Assembly: GCA_963663495.1 (NCBI GenBank)
Contig: OY760427.1
Span: 1,426,001-1,490,000, forward strand
Origin: G963663495 sp963663495
GTDB taxonomy: Bacteria > Bacteroidota > Rhodothermia > Rhodothermales > Bin80
DNA length: 64,000 bases
Direction of reading: 5' to 3'
Shown one piece after another: positions 37,611-46,792 of this stretch. Both the position numbers and the translations under genes were made by a program. A model generated the notes under the pieces. It was not told the origin of the DNA, searched no databases, and worked only from the letters and a program-made list of their open reading frames with translations. Every line of letters starts with the position of its first letter. The stretch's first letter is position 1.

Positions 37611-39752
37611 TGTGCGCAGGCTTTATCGAAGTTGGAGGCCCGGGGGAGGATTGTGTTGCCCAAGCCCGAGAATTGTAATGCGGCTAAGGCGGAACCGCGT
37701 AGGCGCGAGGAGCGGGTACCGGATCCGATAGCGTTACCGGACACGGTACACGGTGTCCGGGGGTTGACGATTGAGTTGGTTGAGACGGACGAGCAGCGTA
37801 TGGTGTGGAACACGTTGCTGCACTTTGAGCATCCGAGGCGTACGACCACATTTGTGGGAGCGCAGGTACGCTATCTGATAGGCAGTGCCCATGGTTACCT
37901 GGGAGCGGTGGGATTTTCGGCGGCGGCGTTGTGCCTGGCGCCCAGAGAGCACTGGATGGCGTGGAGTGATGAGCAGCGCAAGGCGCATTTGCACCGTGTG
38001 GTGTGTTTGAGTCGTTTTCTGATACGGGGGCAGTGTCAGGATTTGGCCAGCCATGTACTGGGTAAGGTATTGAGACGGTTGGCGGATGATTTTCAGGCAC
38101 GGTACTGTTACCGTCCCTGGGTTGTCGAAACGTATGTGGATCCCCAAGGGGAAGGAGCGTGTTTTGAGGTGAACAATTTTGTATTGATCGGCCATACCGC
38201 AGGCGGAAAGCGGCACAAGGAGGCAAAGGAAGAGGATCCCAAGGGGCTGTATGTATACGAGTTGGACAAAGAATGGCGCGGTACCTTGGGGGAACCGGAG
38301 GAGGAGTTGCGTCCGGTGAGGGATCCGCACGAGGGGATTGACAGTGCGCAGTGGGCCGAAACGGAGTTTGGCGGAGCGTCATTGGGAGACAGGCGGTTGT
38401 CTGTGCGACTGGTAAAGAGTACGTCCATGTTGGCCGATGTGATAGGCCACAGCATTACCGCGCATACGGATGCGGACCGCGCGGCGGTGAAGGGGCATTA
38501 CCGGTTATTGGAGAGCAAGAAGGACAAAACGGTAACGCCGGAGAACATATTGGCGCCGCATCGTGGGCGTACGATAGAGCGCATGCGTAGTCAGGAGACC
38601 GTGTTATGCATCCGGGACACGACGAAGTTGCGGTACAGTACGCGGCCGGCGTGTACGGATTTGGAGGTAATAGGGAGTAATCAGACGACGGCGAAGACGC
38701 TGGGGTTGCCGTTGCATGCGACGCTGGTGGTGACGGAGGATGGATTGACGTTGGGGGTGTTGCGTGGCAGCTTCAAGGATCCGGAGGAGGGTCCGCATGT
38801 TCCGCGGACGCAGCAGTGGATAGACGGGTTCAAGGATATATGCGAGGCGGCGGAGGAGCTGTCCGGCGAGACGCAGGTGATCTGTGTTGCGGACCGGGAG
38901 GCGGACAGCTTTGCTATGTTTGCCGAGCAGCGCAGACAGGGTAAGGCGGAGGTATTGATACGAGCGAAGCATGATCGCAAGCTGTTGGATGATCGCAAGC
39001 TGTTTGCGGTAATGCGCAGTGGTAAGGCTCCGGGGAATGTGGAGATAGAGATACAGCGGGTGACGGCGCGCAAGAAGCAGGCGCGCAAGGGTCGCAGTTA
39101 CCGGATGGTCAATGCGGAGGTACGCTACGGGAGGTTCTTGTTGCCGGATCCGAAGAACGAGGAGGAGCCGGTGGTGATGTACGGGGTGCATGTGATGGAG
39201 GTGGAGCCTCCGGGGGATGCGCTGCCGGTGGAGTGGATGCTATTGACCAGCATGGAGGTAGGGAGCGTAGCGGATGCACGGCGGGTGTTGGCCATGTATC
39301 TCAAGCGGTGGCGGGTGGAAGACTTCTTCCGCGTGCTTAAGAGCGGGTGCAAGGTGGAGCGTTTGGGTCTGCGTACCTCGTTGCGTCTGCAGCGAGCAAT
39401 AACGATGTATTGTGTAATATCCTGGCGCGTCATGACCTTGGTGCAATTGGGTCGGGAGGTGCCGGAGCTGGACGCGGATGTCTTTTTCACGGAGATGGAG
39501 CTGCGATTCTTGGAAGGATATGCAGCACGGGTAAAGCTGCCGAAGCCCAGTACTTTGGGAGCTGCTATCCTGATCGTAGCGGTGCTCGGCGGTTATCAGA
39601 ACCGCACTCGTGATGGACCGGTGGGTTACCAGATCATGTGGCGTGGCCTAGAGAGGTTACACCTAATGACATTGGGATACGAATTGGGATACGAGGTAAG
39701 AGACGAACAATTGAGTGCATGTTCGCACGGGAATTCATCTGGGTTCATATAA
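37611..39752 (+). pseudogene. DruA-IS4 fusion transposase type 2, residues about 57 to end
   Basis: This continues 28388-28555. DUF4338-like part: LIGSAHGYLGAVGFSAAALC, WSDEQRKAHLHRVVCLSRFL and DLASHVLGKVLRRLADDF. DDE part: CIRDTTKLRYSTRP, CVADREADSFAMF and YLKRWRVEDFFRVLK (Y-2-R-3-E-6-K). All catalytic residues are present; only the IS256-like insertion breaks it. It would be recognisable as the same protein family as type 1 but clearly diverged from it. Confidence 0.82.
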
Positions 39753-39805
39753 ATGGCATATCAACTTGCCTGATGTGGGCCTATGTCCCAGTGGCTACAC
39801 CTGCG

Positions 39806-40264
39806 TGAGCGTGCGGTGAACTTGCATCTTGATTAGGTGACGGGTTCTGTAGAGCTTACCCGTAGACGTGAGAACCCAGACCCCGGACCGTCCGCCTGGT
39901 ACAGCCCAGACGTACGGCGGAAGAGATGTTTCCGCTGGTAGAGCAGTATAACGAAAGGACCCGGTCCGCAGCGGCGTCTTGCGCAGAGCAGGGCATCTCG
40001 TACGGGCCGTTGAATTACTGGAGGCAGAAGTATCGCCAGGAGACTGCAGCCGAGGGTTCGTGGATGTAGGCAATGCAGCGCCAAGGGAAGCGGCGCAGGA
40101 AGAGATCGCGTATCCGCACGAGAGGATGGCATTATTCACCTCAAGTCACACACCATACCTGTTAGGCCGAAATACCCGAGATATTCCGACAGCCATGCCA
40201 GCGATATTTGACCATACCTGACGAACAATCGAACCGTAATGGATGATTTATGGGTACAGGGCAG
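39806..40264 (+). repeat. IS66-tnpA-derived right end of the type 2 element
   Basis: It resembles the first part of IS66 copy 2: the tip GTGAGCGTGCGGTGAAC, then PRRTAEEMFPLVEQYNERTR, AAASCAEQGISYGPLNYWRQ with a frameshift and a stop at GSWM. The last 190 bases form the long terminal inverted repeat. The same block is present at 61657-62115 and, shortened, at 28150-28340. Confidence 0.6.
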
Positions 40265-41446
40265 GCCTTGCAGGCGCAGTATTGCGCGGCCCGTTAGTCT
40301 CCGTTCTCCGTCCACGAGCAAGTAGTTGTAGCCGGCCGGTGCCCGGAGTGCGCATGAGTACGGATGGCTTGATACGTTACCGCTTACGTTTGGCTATGAA
40401 ATGAGGGATTTGTACATGAGCCGTTTACCGACCAGTCCTTGAGCAATTATTGTCATTTGCTCCGCTGTGTCGTAGTCGCGTGCATTGTGTCGCCCTGCAA
40501 ATTGGTTCACGTACCGCTGTAGGTGTTTCTTGCTCATGTGGTGGTACGTTCCGTAGTACCCACGCTTCAGCAAAGGCCAGAAGCTCTCTACGCCATTGGT
40601 GTGGACCTGCTCACGAACGTATTCGCCAACAGAGTGACGTACATAGGCGTGGTTGTTGCGGCCCCGGTATGTTGACGAGCCATCCGTATAGACCTCGGTG
40701 TCTTCCGAGACATGGGTATCCACAAACGCATTGAGCGTCTGTCCGTCTGTGTTTTCTACTACTTGGGCAGAAATGCTACTGGTGACACGATCACGGACTC
40801 CTACAACGGCTTTCTTACCTACTGGCCCACGGCCTGCTTTCAGCTTCTTGCTGGCGTGCTTGTTCTTTTCCTTACCACCGAAGTAGGCTTCGTCAACCTC
40901 TACCGGACCGGCAAATAGTGCATGCTCTCCATTCCATGATTGTCGAATACGGTGGGCCAGATGCCACGCTGTCGTCTGGGTTATGCTAAGGTCACGATGC
41001 AGCTTCATGCTGGATACGCCCTTGATACTGGTAGTCATGATGTAAATGGCAAATGCCCATACCTGGTATCCCAGTTTGGAGTCCTGCATTACAGTCCCTA
41101 TGCGGACACTGAATCGTTTACGGCAACTACGGCAACTATAAGGCATGCTAGGATGTTTGGCGCCGCACTGCATGTTCTTAGACGCACAGTGCGGGCAAAC
41201 AGGAGTGTTGCTCCAACGCTTCACTGTGAACCATGCTTCGGCTGTTGGGTCGTCTGGAAACATTTGGGTTAGCTTGATCAAGGACACTCCTTCACGATCA
41301 GCCCGCCCAGGGCCATTGGTGATTCTGTTGTTTCTTCTCTTTGAAGGCATTTAGTAGGTCATCAATCTATCACGGGATGGTGCCCATTTTCGGTATAATC
41401 GGTTCCCGCTATTCGCGACCACACTGCAATTATTTCAACAATTTAA
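40265..41446 (-). mobile_element. IS1595-family element, right half of the split copy B/C
   Basis: It resumes at GCCTTGCA (40265-40272) and is colinear with 26060-27241. Its terminal tip is replaced at 41447 by a mini-element. Positions 40273-40400 hold the methyltransferase C-terminal fragment and the transposase 3' end. Confidence 0.75.
40394..41350 (-). CDS. IS1595-family (ISXO2-like) transposase, intact
   Basis: A protein of 318 residues. An N-terminal zinc ribbon uses Cys52/55 (CPHC) and Cys73/76 (CRSC). The ISXO2-like DDE/N core has Asp153 (VEVDEAYFGGKEKNKH), Asp223 (VYTDGSSTYRG) and HTNGVESFWPLLKRGYYGTY (Asn252/Glu255), then HHMSKKHLQRYVNQFAGRHN. It is the only uninterrupted IS1595 transposase here and so the best candidate to mobilise the elements with GGGA-TTATAT tips. 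Its own element has been split by an insertion and has lost a tip, so it may now act only in trans. Confidence 0.88.
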   Translation of the reverse strand: MPSKRRNNRITNGPGRADREGVSLIKLTQMFPDDPTAEAWFTVKRWSNTPVCPHCASKNMQCGAKHPSMPYSCRSCRKRFSVRIGTVMQDSKLGYQVWAFAIYIMTTSIKGVSSMKLHRDLSITQTTAWHLAHRIRQSWNGEHALFAGPVEVDEAYFGGKEKNKHASKKLKAGRGPVGKKAVVGVRDRVTSSISAQVVENTDGQTLNAFVDTHVSEDTEVYTDGSSTYRGRNNHAYVRHSVGEYVREQVHTNGVESFWPLLKRGYYGTYHHMSKKHLQRYVNQFAGRHNARDYDTAEQMTIIAQGLVGKRLMYKSLIS

Positions 41447-41628
41447 GGGAGTTATATGGCTGAGTGCCACGCGTTTTCGCAGGAATTACTTTTTGTGCTT
41501 TGGTGGTGCAGACAGGATGGCTTTCGCCAGTTTTTCATAATCGGTTCCCGCTTTTCGCGAAAAACCTGTAATTATTTCGAAAACCTCAGCAAATGGGTAC
41601 TCAGCCATATAACTCACATATAATTCCC
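41447..41628 (-). mobile_element. GGGAGTTATAT-type mini-element with end-to-end ORF (copy at the IS1595 right end)
   Basis: The left tip is GGGAGTTATATGGCTGAGT; on the right there is a doubled tip (ACTCAGCCATATAACTC then CATATAATTCCC). The left half matches the left end of the IS1595-type element (25494 onward), and the right half its right end (CGGTTCCCGCT-TTCGCGA, AATTATTTC). It is therefore an internally deleted derivative. Confidence 0.72.
41486..41608 (-). CDS. Mini-element small ORF (40 aa)
   Basis: The ATG lies in the terminal repeat (41608). The product is MAEYPFAEVFEIITGFSRKA, then GTDYEKLAKAILSAPPKHKK. The first 30 residues match the ORF at 43319-43474, and the last 14 match the 54-residue passenger ORFs. 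It could be a fusion of the element's two ends kept open by chance or selection. No known family. Confidence 0.4.
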   Translation of the reverse strand: MAEYPFAEVFEIITGFSRKAGTDYEKLAKAILSAPPKHKK

Positions 41629-41715
41629 TAAGAATATGGTGCTGCACCCACATGCCCGCAAACTAACTGACAATCAGGCAATTGTTAGGAGGCGATGTGT
41701 CAACGGTCGGCAGGT

Positions 41716-43005
41716 CTAGCCAAATGTGGGGAGCTCCCACGGGCTCCGGTAGTGACTCCGTATTAACGCATTGGCCTCGGCGTCGCCGGGGAAGGAGAGG
41801 GATTCCTGGTCCCAGAACACCTTCCGGTCCGTACGAAACGCGACATTGCCGAGGTGGGCATTGACAGCTGCCCGCCACGCGGTGCGAGGCGGGCATGCCG
41901 GCTCTTCCCTCGTCTTTATACAGTCTGCAAAGTTCTTCGTATGCCGCGACAGCCCAGGCTCAGTGACGGGGCGCACAGGTACTGCTTCCATTTTTTCGCC
42001 CTCGGGTATTACCTGCCAGCCCGCGCGATCCACCACGAGTGTACCATTATTGCCAATGAATGCGACGCCGTGGGTACGGCCGTACGGCCCATTATCAATA
42101 CCTGCCGCGTGTTCCCACAACAATGTGAAGTCACCGTAGTCGAAAATGGCCTGCTGCGTATCAGGAGTTTCCATCCCACCGTGTGGGTATGCAAACGGCC
42201 CTCCGGCGCTTAGAACCGATCTTGGTGCTACCGCCTGCATGCCATAGAGCACTGTATCAATTAAATGCACGCCCCAGTCGGTCATTAGGCCGCCGGCATA
42301 GTCCCAGAACCAGCGAAATGTGAAATGAAAGCGGTTGGGATTGAAAGGTCTACGCGGCGCCGGCCCCAGCCACATGTCGTAGTCTACTCCCGGAGGCGGT
42401 GCCTCGTCGGGAAGCACAGGGATATTGCTCATCCAGCCCTGGTATGCCCAAGCCTTTACCGTACGTATGGTGCCCAGCTGCCCGGAGTGGACAAAGGCAA
42501 CGGCGTCTTTCCAGTGGGGGCCGCTGCGTTGCCATTGTCCGATCTGAACAATCCGCTCGTAGTGGGAGGCGGCCTGGATCATCACGTTACATTCCTCAAT
42601 GGAGTTCGCAAGCGGCTTCTCAACATACACATCCTTGCCCGTCTCGCAGGCTGCAATCGTGATTAGCGGATGCCAGTGGTCAGGTGTGGCGATGATCACT
42701 GCATCAATATCATCCTGATCCAGCAGATGCCGAAAATCACCGTGCAGCGAGGGTGACCCACCCGTGAGGTCCTGTAGCTCGGCGGCGCGGCTGTCCAGCA
42801 CGTTGCCGTCAATGTCGCACAAGGCAGCGATTTCCACATCCTCCATCTGAAGGAAGGATTGAACATTGCTCCAGCCCATACCATTGATGCCGATCGCTCC
42901 CACCCGGATTACATCGCTGGGAGCGGTACGGGCAACGCTGGGTATCATGGCACCCATAGCAAGGGCTGAAGAGCGTTTCAGGAATTTACGTCGGGTTACG
43001 GGCAT
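41716..43005 (-). CDS. Tat-exported Gfo/Idh/MocA-family oxidoreductase
   Basis: A protein of 429 residues. The N-terminus TRRKFLKRSSALAMGAM is a twin-arginine signal. A Rossmann fold follows (VRVGAIG-type, IRVGAIGINGMGWSNV), then AVIIATPDHWHPLITIAACE, the family motif DVYVEKPLANSIEEC, and WFWDYAGGLMTDWGVHLIDT with the conserved Gly-Gly and His. It probably oxidises or isomerises a sugar or inositol derivative in the periplasm; the substrate is unknown. AAAGGAGG lies eight bases before the ATG. A fragment of a second copy is at 16589-16712. A TnpB composite sits 35 bases upstream and may have replaced the promoter. Confidence 0.88.
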   Translation of the reverse strand: MPVTRRKFLKRSSALAMGAMIPSVARTAPSDVIRVGAIGINGMGWSNVQSFLQMEDVEIAALCDIDGNVLDSRAAELQDLTGGSPSLHGDFRHLLDQDDIDAVIIATPDHWHPLITIAACETGKDVYVEKPLANSIEECNVMIQAASHYERIVQIGQWQRSGPHWKDAVAFVHSGQLGTIRTVKAWAYQGWMSNIPVLPDEAPPPGVDYDMWLGPAPRRPFNPNRFHFTFRWFWDYAGGLMTDWGVHLIDTVLYGMQAVAPRSVLSAGGPFAYPHGGMETPDTQQAIFDYGDFTLLWEHAAGIDNGPYGRTHGVAFIGNNGTLVVDRAGWQVIPEGEKMEAVPVRPVTEPGLSRHTKNFADCIKTREEPACPPRTAWRAAVNAHLGNVAFRTDRKVFWDQESLSFPGDAEANALIRSHYRSPWELPTFG

Positions 43006-43309
43006 GGCGCGGCCTCCTTTCGTTAAATCGTATATTAATGGGAATTATATACGTGAGTGACCAACTGTACACAGTGAAAGCGTGATCCATGTGAGTTGAC
43101 AATAACGTCGCCAAAATTGATCCCATGCAGCATCTGCGCTGGCGGCAATGTGGATAACGATGTCGCGCGCGTGTTGTACGAAGCGGGCCCCCACCTTGAG
43201 TACACGCTCGCGATAGGTGCTCAGACTTATCTGGGATTCGTCAGGCTCCCGCATAAGGCAGCGCCCCACATGCATGAGCTGATACACCAGAAGGTATACC
43301 TATAGCAGG

Positions 43310-43479
43310 GGGAGTTATATGGCTGAGTACCCATTTGCTGAGGTTTTCGAAATAATTGCAGGTTTTTCGCGAAAAGCGGGAACTGATTATGAAAAACTGG
43401 AGCAAGCCATCCTAACTACACCGCCACAGCGCAAAATAACGGGTGCCAAAACGCGTGGGTACTCAGCAATATAATTCCC
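43310..43479 (+). mobile_element. GGGAGTTATAT mini-element (170 bp) with perfect 8-bp target duplication
   Basis: Tips GGGAGTTATATGGCTGAGT and the complement of GGGAATTATATTGCTGAGT; flanks ATAGCAGG (43302-43309 and 43480-43487). It interrupts the IS1380 transposase, whose other copy (about 18680) shows the empty site CCTGCTACAGGTAT. Length, target duplication and tips fit mobilisation by an IS1595-type transposase. Confidence 0.9.
43319..43474 (+). CDS. End-to-end ORF (51 aa) of the mini-element
   Basis: The ATG is at base 10 of the element, four bases after GGGAG (a fair ribosome site inside the terminal repeat), and the TAA is six bases from the far end. The product is MAEYPFAEVFEIIAGFSRKA, GTDYEKLEQAILTTPPQRKI, then TGAKTRGYSAI. 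Compared with 41486-41608, changes are mostly conservative over the first 30 residues (YPFAEVFEII, FSRKAGTDYEKL). It is predicted helical, with no known family. A cellular product is unproven. Confidence 0.5.
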   Translation: MAEYPFAEVFEIIAGFSRKAGTDYEKLEQAILTTPPQRKITGAKTRGYSAI

Positions 43480-44829
43480 ATAGCAGGACCTCGTTCTCGG
43501 CTCGGATCTCGGCTTCCTGCTCCGACCCATCAGGCTCCCGCACTACAGGCCGGCCCTTATAGTGTGTCTTCGGACGGGGAACCGAAGATAGCGCCATGGA
43601 GCAAGCCGCATTCAGCTCCCCGAAGTGCTTTTCCGCCTTTCCTCTCTTCCTGTACAGATTCACAAGTTGCTCTGCCGGATAGGCTTCTACATCCAGATCG
43701 GTGATCAGATAGAAATGCCGCGGAAAAAGCTCTCCCGGCACCGGAACAACCACGAGCACCACACGACGCTCTACGGACCAGCACTTTGCACGGTAGCGCA
43801 GTTCGTGGTAGCATTCGTCCGACGGCTGATCACGCTCCAAATGAGGCGCCGCAAGCCCGTCAATCACATCGTTTCCTTTCAGACGCATCACATATGCCGA
43901 TACGGTCGTTCTCCAGCTAATCACATAACTCGCCACTGTTGAAGCCTGCGTCCAATCGGACAATGACCTTGTCGGCCACATGTTCACGCAATGCCAGCCC
44001 AATGCGTCGAATGAAACCGTAGCAGTCCTTCACCACATTCTGCGTGCCCCCTCGCAACTCCGCCCCCAACATGTCGCCCGACTCACCGCATATGGCGATA
44101 AGGGGCAGAAAGATGGTGCGCTTGTAATACCCGTTCCACTTGCTGCCCTGCTGCTTGCCATGCGTATCTACCGGTACACCGTCCACATCAAAGACCACCT
44201 CGGGGCGGCGCTTCCCGCCACCACGCTGCAGCAGGTGCTCCGTGGCGAATGTCTCTGCAAAAAGGCGCAACTTCTTGAAATTCTTTTTCCCGGCCAACAT
44301 GCGCACGAAGCGAGACATGGTTGGCTGGGATGCCAGGGACCTATCGTCCTGTAAAGCCTCCATACCCCTTTTGGAAGAAGTGGCCACGCGCATGGCGGGG
44401 TCCCTTCGAAGCTTGTCCGCATCTGACTGACGACCCCACCCCTGCACATGTTGCAGCAGGTACTGCCGCACTAACTCCTCAAGGCTATGCGTAATCCGAG
44501 CTTGGGACCGATTGTCCTTAAGCACGGAAGCGAGTCGGCATGCCAAGGTGCTGATCACCATGAGCAGGCGCATAGGAATGACGCCCGCATCCGATGTTAG
44601 ATTATCGGTCTTGGAGCGTACAACTTTAACGGATTTATTGAACTGGCAAGCGAACAGAAGGTTGGACTTGGGATCTTGCATCGGGTGTGTTACAGGGTGA
44701 ATGGGTATTGGGGTCTCTAAACGTTTGAGTGTCGCGCAATATTCCATTCAACCCGTTTATAGTCAACATATTACACCATAATGTTAAACGACGATTCCCC
44801 GCCACTTAACTCCCTTATGAATAAGGGAG

Positions 44830-45606
44830 GTTGAGGATGTTAGCACGCTTGCGCTGTATGCGGGCGATGCTATGCTTCCGCCTGTTACGACCGTTGGAGC
44901 CTTTCTTCTGTCTCGCCAGTCTTCGCTGATGCCGCTTCAACTTGGCATCAAGACGCTTCTTATCCGGTTGTCTGATAATGCCTGTATCGCCCTCTGTGGA
45001 GACCATAGCGACCTGCCCGCAATTACGGTCAATGCCTACAGCACCGCCGGTATCCTCTATTACAGGTGCCTCCATCCTGCAGCAGATGACAGCATACCCT
45101 TTGCCGGCGTTCTTCTTTACAGTGGCTTTGACGGGTATACCTTCAGGGTACGGGTTGCCTCCCCGCCTGCGGAGCGCCGTATATCCCACTTTCGGGATAT
45201 ACAGCTTACCATCCCGAACCCTTACGTTATCCGGGATCGTGAACGAAGGCGTACTACCACGTCTGGAATGGAATCTCGGTCTTCTCTTACCCTCGTTGAA
45301 GAATGCCTTCCATGCATCCGCCTGATATTTTAATGTGTATCTAACGACATCAAAGGAGTATTCAGGTAGCCACTCGACCGTACGGCGCAGTGCAGTGAAC
45401 CGTTTCCCCAGCGAGAAGAAGCTTACCGAGGGCGGCTTCTCTCCAGCCTCTTTCGCTTTCTTGTACGCCTCGCTCTGCTCTGCGAGGATGGCATTCCACA
45501 CAAACCTACACGCACCCGCTAATCCAGCAAGTTGCTTGGCGTTACTCCGACTTCCGGGCAACAGGCTGTATGTGATATTGCGGTATGCACTAACCGATTC
45601 GGGCAT
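44830..45606 (-). pseudogene. TnpB N-terminal part, copy 2
   Basis: 259 residues matching the start of the intact TnpB (MPESVSAYRNITYSLLPGSR to KHSIARIQRKRANILN), including RuvC-I GIDRNCGQVAMV. The IS1380 element at TTGAG removes RuvC-II, the zinc finger and RuvC-III. It is about 95% identical by eye to copy 1, so the two diverged recently. Confidence 0.85.
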
Positions 45607-45628
45607 GGCACTGTGGTATATAGCTCCC

Positions 45629-45807
45629 TAATATATGGCAATTATATAGCATGCGTACCCACGCGTTGGGTTATTTGAAATAATTGCAGTTTTTCGTGAA
45701 AAGCGGGAACCGATTATGAAAAACTGGCGAAGGCCATCCTGTCTGCACCACCAAAGCACAAAAAGTAATTCCTGCGAAAACGCGTGGCACTCAGCCATAT
45801 AACTCCC
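45629..45807 (+). mobile_element. Mini-element next to TnpB (composite 2)
   Basis: The spacer TAATATAT (45629-45636) is followed by a 171-bp element with tips GGCAATTATAT and ACTCAGCCATATAACTCCC. It is nearly identical to 24854-25024, including the missing G that alters the frame. The TnpB-plus-mini-element pair therefore moves as one unit. Confidence 0.75.
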
Positions 45808-45823
45808 ATATTAACCTACGCAT

Positions 45824-46792
45824 ATGGCCGAAGTGGAACACGGATCACGGATTTACATTGACGGCTGCGTTTCACACCGACCAATGGAAGGCACCCCGCT
45901 TCGAGACGCACTGCAGGCCATTCGGCGTGACCACGGGTTCTTCATTGCTATAGACTCCGACGGGTGCGTGTTTGATACCATGGAGCTGAAGCATAAGGAG
46001 TGCTTTTGCCCAGTCACGATACAGCATTACGGGTTGCAGCCGGTAAGCCGGTATGCCCGCCAGGCATGGGAATTTGTCAACCTGTATTCTTCCCAGCGAG
46101 GTATCAACCGTTTTCCGGCGCTCGTGTCGGTACTGGACCTATTGCGGGAGCGCGCTGTGGTACGCGGACGAGGGGTTCGCGTACCGATCCTACCCGAGCT
46201 GCGTATGTGGATTAAGGAGGAAGAAAGACTGGGTCATCCTGCGCTTGAAGACAGGGCAGCAGCGAGCGATGAACTGGCATGGGTCCTGGAATGGAGCCAA
46301 CGTGTCAACAAGTCCGTTCGCGGGATGGTGCGCGGCGTGGGACCATTTGTCGGCGTAGTCGCAGCGCTGGAGCACGCAGCAGCGAATGCGGATATGATCG
46401 TCTGCTCAGGCACGCCGCAGGGGGCCTTGCAGCGAGAGTGGGAGGAGCACGGCATCCGCAAGTTCGTCAAAGCCATCGGGAGCCAGGAGTGCGGCAGCAA
46501 GACAGACCATCTGGTGCTATCATCTGCATCGCATTACCCTCCAGAGCGAATGCTTATGATCGGGGATGCTCCGGGGGACTGGAATGCGGCGCGCGCCGTT
46601 GGTGCGAATTTTTTCCCCATCGTTCCCGGACAGGAAGAGGCATCGTGGCAACAGTTGCTACGCGAAGGGTTGGGACGCTTCTTTGCGGGCACGTTTGGCG
46701 GTTCTTACCAGGACACGCTGGTGGCAGACCACATGCGGGCCTTACCCTCAATGCCGCCATGGATGCAAGCTACGGCTCCAGAACGACTTTGA
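45824..46792 (+). CDS. HAD-superfamily hydrolase-like protein
   Basis: A protein of 322 residues. HAD motif I is IAIDSDGCVFDTM (about 40-53; second residue Asp, third Gly-Cys), motif II is probably VCSGTPQGAL (Ser/Thr), and motif IV is MLMIGDAPGDWNAARAVGA. It is a phosphatase- or mutase-like enzyme; the substrate cannot be told. An internal insertion (about 100-190) makes it longer than common HADs. The TnpB composite ends nine bases before the ATG, so the native promoter and ribosome site are probably lost. Its 3' end overlaps the convergent alcohol dehydrogenase by 23 bases. Confidence 0.78.
   Translation: MAEVEHGSRIYIDGCVSHRPMEGTPLRDALQAIRRDHGFFIAIDSDGCVFDTMELKHKECFCPVTIQHYGLQPVSRYARQAWEFVNLYSSQRGINRFPALVSVLDLLRERAVVRGRGVRVPILPELRMWIKEEERLGHPALEDRAAASDELAWVLEWSQRVNKSVRGMVRGVGPFVGVVAALEHAAANADMIVCSGTPQGALQREWEEHGIRKFVKAIGSQECGSKTDHLVLSSASHYPPERMLMIGDAPGDWNAARAVGANFFPIVPGQEEASWQQLLREGLGRFFAGTFGGSYQDTLVADHMRALPSMPPWMQATAPERL

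Larger units (their letters stand above)
28150..40264 (+). mobile_element. IS4/DruA type 2 element with long inverted repeats, carrying nested elements
   Basis: Bounded by GCCTTGCA at 28142-28149 and 40265-40272. The tips CTGCC and GGCAG open into about 190-bp imperfect inverted repeats (28150-28340 against 40075-40264; shared ATAAATCATCCAT, CTGGCATGGCTGTCGGAATA). Without the nested 9-kb element it would be about 3.06 kb with one transposase gene. A second copy starts at 61657 in the opposite direction. Confidence 0.8.
43081..44681 (-). pseudogene. IS1380-family transposase, copy 2 (split by a mini-element)
   Basis: From MQDPKSNLLFACQFNK to GFNSGELCD-stop, then after a frame change YVMRLKGNDVIDGLAAPHLE to ENEVLL. 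A 170-bp mini-element follows, then YQLMHVGRCLMREPDE to CQLTWITL. The TAG and frame change after GELCD are identical to copy 1, but the early one-base deletion of copy 1 is absent. It is broken at least three times. Confidence 0.82.
43078..44829 (-). mobile_element. IS1380-family element, copy 2 (3' end lost)
   Basis: It is about 98% identical by eye to 17320-18910, in reverse. Its upstream tip (complement of CCTCCCTTATTCAT) ends at 44829 next to TTGAG (44830-44834), the same target word as copy 1. The other end is cut in the last transposase codons and joined to the TnpB 3' end at 43077, so a deletion accompanied or followed insertion. Confidence 0.8.
43032..45815. mobile_element. Second TnpB composite, with IS1380 inside
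   Basis: It is bounded by ATATTAAT (43032-43039) and ATATTAAC (45808-45815), one mismatch. The outer tips are GGGAATTATAT (43040) and ATATAACTCCC (to 45807). Inside are the 38-bp TnpB 3' end, IS1380 copy 2 (with a nested mini-element), the TnpB N-terminal part, its GGGAGCTATAT-type tip, the spacer TAATATAT and a mini-element (45637-45807). The layout of the TnpB unit plus mini-element equals 23568-25024. Confidence 0.78.
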
